Source: Rhodococcoides kyotonense (GTDB lineage: Bacteria > Actinomycetota > Actinomycetes > Mycobacteriales > Mycobacteriaceae). From it: a stretch of DNA of 59,851 nt. Position 1 is the stretch's first letter. Each line of letters begins with the position of its first letter. Below are positions 38,210-45,275 of the stretch, piece by piece. The notes under the pieces were generated by a model. It had not been told where the DNA came from, did not search any database, and saw nothing but the letters and a program-made list of their open reading frames with translations. The position numbers were made by a program, and so were the translations under genes. Where the stretch lies: the NCBI RefSeq assembly GCF_001645385.1, contig NZ_LVHI01000041.1, positions 113,144 through 172,994 on the forward strand. Reading direction: 5' to 3'.

Positions 38210-38821
38210 ATGAACGAGTTGATCTCACGGGCGCGCAGTCTCGCCGAACGACCCGGCCGGACGGTCCTGGGGATCACCGGGCCACCCGGTGCAGGCAAAT
38301 CGACGGTCGCAGACGCTATCGTCGACCAGCTCGGGCGCGATCTCGCAGTGGTCGTTCCGATGGACGGATTCCATCTGGCGCAATCGGAACTTCTACGGCT
38401 GGGCCGCTCGGCTCGCAAGGGCGCTGCCGACACGTTCGACGACGCCGGCTATGCCCATCTGCTCGAACGTCTCGCCGATCAGACGACGGGAGTGATCTAC
38501 GCACCGCACTTCGACCGAACTCTGGAAGAACCCGTCGCGGGCAGCATCGCGGTCACGGCCGACGTTCCGCTCGTCGTCACCGAGGGCAACTACCTACTGC
38601 TCGACGACGGAAGCTGGCCGCGGGCTCGCGCCGCCATGACCGAGGTCTGGTATATCGATCTCGACGACGACGAGCGGCGTCGACGACTCGTGCAGCGGCA
38701 CACCATGTTCGGGAAAAGCGAGGACGACGCTCACGCGTGGGTGCACGGGAGCGACGAGGCCAATGCACGCCTCGTCGCGTCCACGGCGTCTCGCGCAGAC
38801 CGGCGGTTCCGCCACCCGTGA
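38210..38821 (+). CDS. P-loop nucleoside/sugar kinase-like protein
   Basis: The protein has 203 residues. Walker A GPPGAGKST lies at residues 24-32, VPMDGFHLAQSELLRLG follows, and VVTEGNYLLLDDGSWPRAR is in the C-terminal half. These are features of the uridine kinase/phosphoribulokinase-like family that includes the fructose-import kinase FrcK and pantothenate-kinase-like proteins. It phosphorylates a small sugar, nucleoside or similar compound, not identifiable here. It ends the plus-strand cassette and is convergent with the second mftD gene. Confidence 0.82.
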   Translation: MNELISRARSLAERPGRTVLGITGPPGAGKSTVADAIVDQLGRDLAVVVPMDGFHLAQSELLRLGRSARKGAADTFDDAGYAHLLERLADQTTGVIYAPHFDRTLEEPVAGSIAVTADVPLVVTEGNYLLLDDGSWPRARAAMTEVWYIDLDDDERRRRLVQRHTMFGKSEDDAHAWVHGSDEANARLVASTASRADRRFRHP

Positions 38822-38824
38822 GCA

Positions 38825-38873
38825 GAAATGTACAGCCCTCTATGTATTCGCGCGCACGGGCGGCGAAGCCGCC
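38825..38873. repeat. Dispersed palindromic element, copy 3
   Basis: AGAAATGTACAG, a CCCT loop and CTATGTATTCGCG form a degenerate version of the first hairpin. GGCGGC-GAA-GCCGCC (38859-38873) forms a perfect 6-base mini-hairpin with a GAA loop. It sits between the convergent kinase and second mftD genes and encodes, in reverse, the mftD2 C-terminus AASPPVRANT and stop. Confidence 0.75.
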
Positions 38874-40003
38874 ATCACGACATCCGATCGCGTGAGCTCG
38901 TGCACCGACGACCGCCCCAGCCCGAGCACCGCGGAATCGAGCCCCCCTCGCAAGATGTCGAGAACGTTCTCCACTCCCGCCTGACCGTTCGCCGCCAGAC
39001 CCCACAGATACGCACGACCGATCAACACCGCACGGGCACCGAGAGCGAGCGCCTTCGCCACATCGCTTCCGCGACGAACCCCGCCGTCCAAGGTGATCTC
39101 GACCTGATCGCCGACGGCGTCGACGATGGCAGGCAACAGTCGTATCGATGCCGGGGTGCCGTCCAGGTTGTTCCCGCCGTGATTGGACACCGACAGGGCG
39201 TCGCATCCGATATTCACTGCGCGGTGGGCATCGTCGACGCGCGAGATGCCCTTCAGCATGAACGGCCCACCCCAGAGCTCGCGTAGCCAGGCCAGGTCTT
39301 CCCAGCTCGGGAGCGGCGTGGCCATCCAGTCGCGGTACGCGCCGAAGAACGTCGGCGCCGAACCGTCGCACCCCGCGATGTTCGGTGCAGTCAGGTCCGG
39401 AATGCCACCCGATTTCACGAACTGCCACAACCACTTCGGACGCGACAGCCCCTCCGGCGCGAAACGGATCATCGTCCGCGCGTCGACCTTCTCCGGTATC
39501 GACGGTGAACCCCAGTCGCGCCCCTCGGAGAACGACCAGTCCATCGTCAGGATCAAGCCCACCGCTCCCGCACGACGGGCACGTTCGACGAGACGCCCCA
39601 TGACGTCTCGGGATCCGACCCAGTGCAGCTGGAAGAACGTCTGCGGGTTCGCCTCGACGACTTCTTCCATGGGCTTGCTCGCGAACAGCGACAGACCCAT
39701 CGAAACTCCGCGCGACGCAGCGGCCCGCGCGACGGCGACCTCACCGTCCGGGTGCACGGCCTGCACACCCGTCGGCGAGATCATGACGGGAAACGAAAGC
39801 GGTTGTCCCATCAGGGTTGTCGACAACTCACGCGTATCGGACAACCCGGCGACGCGAGGGGCGAAGCCGAGTTCGTCGAACGCTGCCGTGTTGTCCCCTA
39901 GCGTGATTCCACGCTCCGAGCCTGCCCTCAGCGCCGCGTAGACGGACTTCGGCAGGCGCTTCTCGGCCCGCCGCTGCGCCTCCGCCACGGTCTCGAACCA
40001 CAC
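38840..40003 (-). CDS. Second MftD-like FMN-dependent oxidase
   Basis: The protein has 387 residues if it starts at the GTG at 40003. Alignment with the upstream MftD suggests the true N-terminus may be 4 codons earlier at a CTG (40013-40015); no ATG is available. It is of the lactate-dehydrogenase (LldD) type with FMN and substrate motifs: PVMISPTGVQAVHPDGEVAVARAA, SVSNHGGNNLDGTPA, TLDGGVRRGSDVAKALALGARAVLIGRAYLWGL. Roughly three quarters of positions match MftD by eye. The last ten or so residues, ending VRANT, come from the repeat element. It may be a backup, a specialised paralogue, or decaying. Confidence 0.85.
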   Translation of the reverse strand: MWFETVAEAQRRAEKRLPKSVYAALRAGSERGITLGDNTAAFDELGFAPRVAGLSDTRELSTTLMGQPLSFPVMISPTGVQAVHPDGEVAVARAAASRGVSMGLSLFASKPMEEVVEANPQTFFQLHWVGSRDVMGRLVERARRAGAVGLILTMDWSFSEGRDWGSPSIPEKVDARTMIRFAPEGLSRPKWLWQFVKSGGIPDLTAPNIAGCDGSAPTFFGAYRDWMATPLPSWEDLAWLRELWGGPFMLKGISRVDDAHRAVNIGCDALSVSNHGGNNLDGTPASIRLLPAIVDAVGDQVEITLDGGVRRGSDVAKALALGARAVLIGRAYLWGLAANGQAGVENVLDILRGGLDSAVLGLGRSSVHELTRSDVVMAASPPVRANT

Positions 40004-40011
40004 GCTGTTGC

Positions 40012-41190
40012 TCAGACTCCGAGCCTCCGATCGAAACCGAGCGGCATCACGACATCGGACGGCGACAGATCGTGCACCGACGAGTGACCGAGACCGAGAA
40101 CAGCGGAATCGACGCCACCACGCAGGATATCGAGCACGTTCTCGACACCCGCCTGCCCGTTCGCGGACAGACCCCACAGGTAGGCGCGTCCGATCAGGAC
40201 GGCACGAGCGCCGAGTGCGAGTGCCTTCACCACATCGCTGCCACGTCGGACACCGCCGTCGAGCGTGATCTCGATCTGATCGCCGACGGCCTCGGCGATG
40301 GCAGGCAGAGCTCGAATCGGCGCCGGGGTGCCGTCGAGGTTGTTACCGCCGTGGTTGGACACCGAGATGGCGGTGCAGCCGGCGTCGACGGCCTTCTTCG
40401 CGTCGTCGACACGCATGACGCCCTTGAGCATGAACGGTCCGCCCCACTGCTCGCGCAGCCAGGCGACGTCCTCCCAGGTCGGGAGCGGGGTACCCATCCA
40501 TTCGCCGTATGCACCGAAGAACGTGGGCGCGACGCCGCCCTCCGGCGGAGTCAGGTTGGGGGTCGTGAGATCCGGAATCTTGCCCGTCTTGGCGAACTCC
40601 CACAACCACTTCGGGCGCGTGATGCCCTCGGGCGCGAACTGGACCATCGCTTTCAGATCCATCTTCTCCGGGATCGACGGTGAGCCCCAGTCGCGGCCGT
40701 TGGAGAACGACCAGTCGAGCGTCATGATCAACCCGACCGCGCCCGCCGCACGTGCACGCTCCATCCGTTGCAGCAGCACCTCCCGCGAGCCCACCCAGTA
40801 CATCTGGAAGAACGTCTGAGGGTTGGCTGCGGCGACTTCCTCGACGGATTTGCTCGCGAACGATGACAGGCCGATCGGAATTCCGCGTGCAGCCGCGGCC
40901 CTGGCGACAGCGACCTCCCCGTCCGGGTGCACGGCCTGCACACCCGTCGGCGAAATCATGACCGGGAACGAGAGTGGTTGTCCCATGACCGTTGTCGCGA
41001 GATCACGCTTGTCGGACAGGCCCGCGACATGCGGCGCGAATCCGAGCTCGCCGAACGCGGCGGTGTTGTCGTCGACGGTGATGCCACGTTCCGAGCCCGC
41101 CACCAGAGCGGAATACACGGACTTGGGCAGACGCTTCTTGGCGCGCCGCTGCGCTTCGGCAACGGTCTCGAACCACGCACTCTTGGCCAT
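40012..41190 (-). CDS. mftD: Mycofactocin biosynthesis FMN-dependent deaminase
   Basis: The protein has 392 residues. The N-terminus MAKSAWFETVAEAQRRAKKRLPKSVYSALVAGSERG is characteristic of MftD within the LldD family. FMN-binding and active-site motifs SVSNHGGNNLDGTPAPIRALP and DGGVRRGSDVVKALALGARAVLIGRAYLWGL are intact. MftD oxidatively deaminates the MftE product to premycofactocin, which carries the redox-active dione. It lies 13 bases downstream of mftC and is directly followed by a second copy (mftD2) whose start region overlaps its stop. Confidence 0.95.
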   Translation of the reverse strand: MAKSAWFETVAEAQRRAKKRLPKSVYSALVAGSERGITVDDNTAAFGELGFAPHVAGLSDKRDLATTVMGQPLSFPVMISPTGVQAVHPDGEVAVARAAAARGIPIGLSSFASKSVEEVAAANPQTFFQMYWVGSREVLLQRMERARAAGAVGLIMTLDWSFSNGRDWGSPSIPEKMDLKAMVQFAPEGITRPKWLWEFAKTGKIPDLTTPNLTPPEGGVAPTFFGAYGEWMGTPLPTWEDVAWLREQWGGPFMLKGVMRVDDAKKAVDAGCTAISVSNHGGNNLDGTPAPIRALPAIAEAVGDQIEITLDGGVRRGSDVVKALALGARAVLIGRAYLWGLSANGQAGVENVLDILRGGVDSAVLGLGHSSVHDLSPSDVVMPLGFDRRLGV

Positions 41191-41203
41191 AGCTGATTGC
41201 TTC

Positions 41204-42436
41204 CTATTCCATTCCTGCGAGCGGGTTTTCGTCGCAGATCTTGGCCGGCGGCCGCATCATCAACGTGAGCGGCACCGACTTGCGGGGTGTCTTTCGGTTT
41301 CCGGAACGGGAATGGTCGACGCTCGACTTGGGGATCTCCCCCGCCGCAGCCAACGCCAATTCGCCGTTGCCGATCACGCATTCGGGATCCGGACCGTCCA
41401 TGGGCAGGCCGGTGAAGAACTTCGCTGCCATGCAGCCGCCGCGGCACGCGTCGAAATGCGAGCACTTGGTGCACGCGCCCGAGGTCTGCGGCGACCGCAA
41501 TTCCTGGAACAATTCCGATGTCTGCCAGACGGATTGGAATCCGCCCATACCGTCTTTCGCGTCGCGGACGATGTTGCCGGCAAGGAACTGCTCGTGGATG
41601 GCGAACGGGCAGGCGTAGACATCACCGATCGGGTCGATCAGGCAGACCACGCGCCCCGCACCGCACAGATTGAGACCGGGAAGGGCGTCACCGAACGCGG
41701 ACAGGTGGAAGAACGAATCGCCGGTCAGCACGCCCTCGCCGTTGGCGACGAGCCAGTTGTAGAGCTCGCGCTGCTGAGCGGACGTGGGGTGCAGGTCGTC
41801 CCACACATCGGCGCCGCGCCCCGAGGGACGCAGGCGCGTGATGCGCAGCGTCGCACCGTACTTGTCGGCGAGAGCTTTGAACTCGTCGAGCTGGCTGACG
41901 TTGTGACGGGTGACGACGACGGAAATCTTCGCGTCCTTGAAGCCTGCTTCACGCAGGTTTTCCAGTGCGCGGCAGGCCATGTCGAACGAACCGGGACCGC
42001 GAACGGCGTCGTTGACCTCGGCAGTCGCACCGTCGATGGAGATCTGCACATCGACGTAGTCGGACGCCGCGAGACGTGCGGCGACCTCCTTGTTGATCTT
42101 CACGCCGTTGGTGGAGAACTTGACTCCCACCTGGTGCGCGGTGGCGTAGTCGACCAGCTCCCAGAAGTCCGAACGCACGGTCGGCTCGCCGCCACCGATG
42201 TTGACGTAGAACACCTGCATCTTCTGCAGTTCGTCGATGATCGACTTGCACTGCTCGGTGCTGAGCTCACGCGGATCGCGGCGACCCGACGAGGACAGGC
42301 AGTGCACGCACGACAGATTGCAGGCGTACGTCAATTCCCAGGTCAGGCAAATGGGGGCGTCGAGGCCGAGTTCGAACTGATCGACCAGGCGACCGACGGC
42401 GGGCGGCTGAGACGGCCGCTCCAACATGGAGGTCAT
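41204..42436 (-). CDS. mftC: Mycofactocin radical SAM maturase
   Basis: The protein has 410 residues. The radical SAM cluster motif CNLSCVHC gives Cys39, Cys43 and Cys46. NIGGGEPTVRSDF binds the SAM region. The C-terminal SPASM domain holds CGAGRVVCLIDPIGDVYACPF and CTKCSHFDACRGGCMAAKFF for two extra iron-sulfur clusters. MftC oxidatively decarboxylates the C-terminal tyrosine of MftA and cross-links it to valine. The ATG lies 60 bases after the mftB stop, and mftD follows after 13 bases. Confidence 0.97.
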   Translation of the reverse strand: MTSMLERPSQPPAVGRLVDQFELGLDAPICLTWELTYACNLSCVHCLSSSGRRDPRELSTEQCKSIIDELQKMQVFYVNIGGGEPTVRSDFWELVDYATAHQVGVKFSTNGVKINKEVAARLAASDYVDVQISIDGATAEVNDAVRGPGSFDMACRALENLREAGFKDAKISVVVTRHNVSQLDEFKALADKYGATLRITRLRPSGRGADVWDDLHPTSAQQRELYNWLVANGEGVLTGDSFFHLSAFGDALPGLNLCGAGRVVCLIDPIGDVYACPFAIHEQFLAGNIVRDAKDGMGGFQSVWQTSELFQELRSPQTSGACTKCSHFDACRGGCMAAKFFTGLPMDGPDPECVIGNGELALAAAGEIPKSSVDHSRSGNRKTPRKSVPLTLMMRPPAKICDENPLAGME

Positions 42437-42496
42437 TGTGCTGTCCTCTTCGAAGTTGAGGGGTTACTGCGGAAGGGCTGTTTCCCGTAGCAGGCT

Positions 42497-42814
42497 CTAT
42501 CGGGGGTCGTTGGGGGCGGAGTCTCCAACTGTTGCGATCATGTGAGAATCCGCCAGCGTCGTAAGCGCTTTCACGTAGGGCGCGCGGCCTGACTCGGGGA
42601 TCCCGGCGGCTTCGATCGCGCTGCGCATGTTCGGGTGCTGCGGGAAGGACTCGATGATCGCTACGATCGTGCGATTCTTGAGGAAGGAGAGCTTACGTGT
42701 CCCGAAGTGGTAGAGCAGCGCCCCGAAAGATTCGGGACGCAGCGCCACCTGCGGGTGAAGAGCCCACCGAGCATCGAGGTCCACGGCTTGGAGTGCCTTC
42801 ACGGGTGCCGACAT
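42497..42814 (-). CDS. mftB: Mycofactocin biosynthesis chaperone
   Basis: The protein has 105 residues. It is a RiPP recognition element of the PqqD-like type: ALHPQVALRPESFGALLYHFGTRKLSFLKNRTIVAIIESF (about 19-58) is the winged-helix part that binds the MftA leader and presents it to MftC. The start codon is one base after the mftA stop, so the two are translated together. Confidence 0.95.
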   Translation of the reverse strand: MSAPVKALQAVDLDARWALHPQVALRPESFGALLYHFGTRKLSFLKNRTIVAIIESFPQHPNMRSAIEAAGIPESGRAPYVKALTTLADSHMIATVGDSAPNDPR

Positions 42815-42815
42815 G

Positions 42816-42929
42816 TCAGTACACGCCGCACATTCCGTCGATGGAAACCTCTTCCACCAGCGACTCTTCGACGAGATCGGACTCGATCACGCCGGTGCTG
42901 ACGACATCGGTTTTCGGGTTCTGGGACAT
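42816..42929 (-). CDS. mftA: Mycofactocin precursor peptide
   Basis: This is a 37-residue gene with a perfect GGAGG ribosome site 5 bases before the ATG. The peptide ends in IDGMCGVY, the invariant core of all mycofactocin precursors; the final Val-Tyr becomes the cofactor. The acidic middle (ESDLVEESLVEEVS) is the leader bound by MftB. It is the first gene of the mftA-B-C-D-D2 operon and is divergent from mftR. Confidence 0.97.
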   Translation of the reverse strand: MSQNPKTDVVSTGVIESDLVEESLVEEVSIDGMCGVY

Positions 42930-42961
42930 CGGTACCTCCATCGGAGAGAATCATCGGGTGG

Positions 42962-42994
42962 GTCACAGTCGGCAGTGACAGTGACTTGGTTCAC
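42962..42994. promoter_or_regulatory. Operator candidates between mftA and mftR
   Basis: Two inverted repeats lie in the 114-base divergent region: GTCAC-AGTCGGCA-GTGAC (42962-42966 and 42975-42979) and GTGA-CTTGGT-TCAC (42981-42994). A direct repeat AGTGACAGTGAC bridges them. Autoregulation by MftR with control of mftA is the expected role. Confidence 0.45.
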
Positions 42995-43043
42995 CACCAT
43001 AATGGCATCGAGTGCACAAAGACAGTGATACGGGAGAAAAAGA

Positions 43044-43676
43044 GTGGGCAGACAGGCGAAACCGTCCAGCCGGGTAGGCCGTCGCCCATCCACGACGCGA
43101 GGGCAGATCAGCGACATCGGCATCTCGCTCTTCACCACACGAGGTTTCGACGAGACCAGCGTCGACGAGATCGCCGACGCCGCGGGCATCGCGCGTCGTA
43201 CGTTCTTTCGGTATTTCCCTTCCAAGAACGCGGTTCCGTGGGGCGATTTCGACGAACAACTCACCGCGCTGCGCACTCTGCTCGCCCAGCTGCCGTCGGA
43301 CATCTCCCTCGCCGACGGCATCCGTTCGGCCCTGTTGCAGTTCAACACCTTTCCCGACGACGAGAAACCCGTACACAGGCAGCGCATGGCTCTGATCCTG
43401 CGCAATCCGGCATTACAGGGCTATTCGATGCTGATGTACGAGGATTGGCGCGGAGTCATCGCCGAATACGTAGCCGCACGGACGGATTCGTCCCCGGAGA
43501 ATCATTTCCCGCGAACCGTTGGCTGGATGGTGCTCGGTGTGGCAATGTCTGCGTACGAGCAGTGGCTCACCGACGAACAACTCGACCTCGCCGATCTCCT
43601 GTCCGACGGCATGACCGCCCTCTGTTCGGGGCTCGGCCCTCTGGCGGAGGGCGGGACCGCAGGAACGACCCAGTGA
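43044..43676 (+). CDS. mftR: Mycofactocin system TetR-family regulator
   Basis: The protein has 210 residues and a GTG start with GGGAG 7 bases upstream. The helix-turn-helix ISLFTTRGFDETSVDEIADAAGIARRTFFRYFPSKNAVPWGDFDEQL is of the MftR type, divergently placed from mftA as usual. Family members respond to acyl-CoAs. The last residues (GTAGTTQ) and the stop codon lie inside the first unit of a 36-base tandem repeat. Confidence 0.93.
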   Translation: MGRQAKPSSRVGRRPSTTRGQISDIGISLFTTRGFDETSVDEIADAAGIARRTFFRYFPSKNAVPWGDFDEQLTALRTLLAQLPSDISLADGIRSALLQFNTFPDDEKPVHRQRMALILRNPALQGYSMLMYEDWRGVIAEYVAARTDSSPENHFPRTVGWMVLGVAMSAYEQWLTDEQLDLADLLSDGMTALCSGLGPLAEGGTAGTTQ

Positions 43677-43786
43677 GAGGCCGGAGTGGAGCCCGCAGGA
43701 ACGACCCAGTGAGAGGCCGGAGTGGAGCCCGCAGGAACGACCCAGTGAGAGGCCGGAGTGGAGCCCGCAGGAACGACCCAGTGAGA
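43661..43786. repeat. 36-bp tandem repeat, 3.5 units
   Basis: Units start at 43661, 43697 and 43733 and are identical over 36 bases each; a further half unit runs 43769-43786. A degraded copy seems to precede the first. The unit begins AGGAACGACCCAGTGAGAGG. The array holds the mftR stop codon and fills the gap to the mftM-like gene. There are no spacers. A sequence matching 26 of 29 positions of the unit (one gap) occurs at 27618-27645 in the loop of the dispersed element. Confidence 0.95.
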
Positions 43787-43797
43787 AAAGAACAGAT

Positions 43798-44622
43798 ATG
43801 ACCGAACTCGACGCACTCGCCCCAGGAACACCGCGGATGTGGACCCACGAGAACACGACGGTGCAGTGGTCGGAATCGATTCCCGTCGGAGCTCTCGAAC
43901 TTCGAAACACGGCGAACGAGGTCGTCGTCCGCCACGGCCTGACGTCGGCGCACATCGGCGAGCGGCTGGTCTCCCGGATCACCGACTTCGGTCTGTCGCA
44001 ACGCGAATTCGAGCTCGTGATGGTGGGGCTGGTGCGATCGACCGTCGACGACCCCGTTGGGGCGTGGGCCACGTACTACCGCAATTCGCTCGACGAACTA
44101 CTGTCGGGCACCGCCGACTTCGCGCCCGTGCACCGACGCGCCGAAGCACTGGTGACGGGGTCGGTTCTCGACCTCGGATCGTGCTTCGGATTCTTCCCGC
44201 TACGGCTCGCGCTGCAGGGCCGGCATGTCACGGCAACGGATCTGTCCGCAGGAACCATGCGGTTGCTCGCCACGGTGGCACCCCACCTGGGCGCCACACT
44301 CGACGTCATCACGTGCGACGCTGCCGGGATCCCGGTGCCCGACAAGAGTTCCGACACCGTGACAGCATTGCATCTGCTCGAGCACGTCGACGACGGCACG
44401 GGTGCGCGCATTCTGGGCGAGGCCATTCGTATCGCGCGTGAGCGCGTGATCGTCGCGGTTCCGTTCGAGGAAGAAGCGACGGCCTGTCACGGCCATATCC
44501 GAACGTTCGACGTCGACGCACTGCGCTTCATCGGCGAGCAGAGCGGCCTTCCGTTCGACGTCGACGAATTTCACGGCGGCTGGTTGGTTCTCGACACCAG
44601 CCGCGTCGGAGTCGGCGTCTAG
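43798..44622 (+). CDS. mftM: SAM-dependent methyltransferase, likely MftM
   Basis: The protein has 274 residues. Class I methyltransferase motifs are seen: VLDLGSCFGFFPLRLALQG (motif I, about 123-141), VTATDLS (motif II) and TALHLLEHVDDG. The N-terminal extension WTHENTTVQWSESIPVGALELRNTANEVVVRHGL is specific to its family. In Mycobacterium, the mycofactocin-oligosaccharide methyltransferase gene mftM lies beside a two-component system and an iron alcohol dehydrogenase. The same neighbours follow here, which is the main reason for the name. Its stop overlaps the convergent response-regulator stop by 4 bases. Confidence 0.78.
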   Translation: MTELDALAPGTPRMWTHENTTVQWSESIPVGALELRNTANEVVVRHGLTSAHIGERLVSRITDFGLSQREFELVMVGLVRSTVDDPVGAWATYYRNSLDELLSGTADFAPVHRRAEALVTGSVLDLGSCFGFFPLRLALQGRHVTATDLSAGTMRLLATVAPHLGATLDVITCDAAGIPVPDKSSDTVTALHLLEHVDDGTGARILGEAIRIARERVIVAVPFEEEATACHGHIRTFDVDALRFIGEQSGLPFDVDEFHGGWLVLDTSRVGVGV

Positions 44623-45269
44623 ATCAATCCCTGTTTGCTCGCGGCGTAGACCGCTTCGGCCCGGCGACTGACACCGAGCTTGCGCATGATGTTGCTGACG
44701 TGAAATTTCACGGTCGTCGCCGAGATGAAGAGCGTCGTCCCGATCTTGTTGTTGGACAGTCCTGTTGCCAACAGACGCAGCACTTCGAGTTCGCGATCGG
44801 TCAACCGTTCGGCGGCTGCGCCCTGACCGTTGAGCGATCGAACGACCGCTGAGGCGCTGCGCGAGTCGAATGCACTCTCGCCACGCGATACCGCACGCAC
44901 CGCGCGAATCAGCTCGGTCGTGTCGACGTCCTTGACGACGTACCCGCGGGCTCCGGCGTGGACTGCCTCGACAACGAGGCGGTCGTCGAGAAATGTCGTC
45001 AGTACCAGTAACCCGATCCCGGGATGAGCGCTCGACAGTTGCGCGCACAGCGCGAGTCCCTCGTAGTCGGAACTGGCGGACAGCTTGAGGTCCATGAGAA
45101 CGATGTCGGGCTTCACCCGCTCGACGACGGCGAGCCCCTCGCCACGCGACGACGCCTCACCGACGACCGTCAGATCGGTCTCGCGCTCGAGGACGGATTT
45201 CAGCCCGTCCCGAAGGATCGCGTGGTCGTCGACCAGCACGATGCGAATTACAGCGGTTGTCACGGTCAT
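44619..45269 (-). CDS. LuxR/NarL-family response regulator
   Basis: The protein has 216 residues. The receiver domain has VLVDDHAILRDGL (acidic pair Asp14/Asp15), the phospho-acceptor Asp60 in IVLMDLKLSASSDYEG, and VLTTFLDD. The LuxR helix-turn-helix is LTDRELEVLRLLATGLSNNKIGTTLFISATTVKFHVSNIMRKLGVSRRAEAV (about 156-206). It is the partner of the histidine kinase 6 bases upstream. By analogy with the mycobacterial locus next to mftM it controls alcohol dehydrogenase expression (inference). A palindrome upstream of that gene is a candidate binding site. Confidence 0.93.
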   Translation of the reverse strand: MTVTTAVIRIVLVDDHAILRDGLKSVLERETDLTVVGEASSRGEGLAVVERVKPDIVLMDLKLSASSDYEGLALCAQLSSAHPGIGLLVLTTFLDDRLVVEAVHAGARGYVVKDVDTTELIRAVRAVSRGESAFDSRSASAVVRSLNGQGAAAERLTDRELEVLRLLATGLSNNKIGTTLFISATTVKFHVSNIMRKLGVSRRAEAVYAASKQGLI

Positions 45270-45275
45270 GACTGC

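Noticed and set aside
43661..43786. CRISPR array
   Set aside because: The 36-base units are directly contiguous with no spacers, and no cas genes are nearby.
43502..43831. Minus-strand repeat protein with 12-residue units
   Set aside because: It arises from translating the 36-base tandem repeat antisense to mftR and the mftM leader; no ribosome site and no homology.
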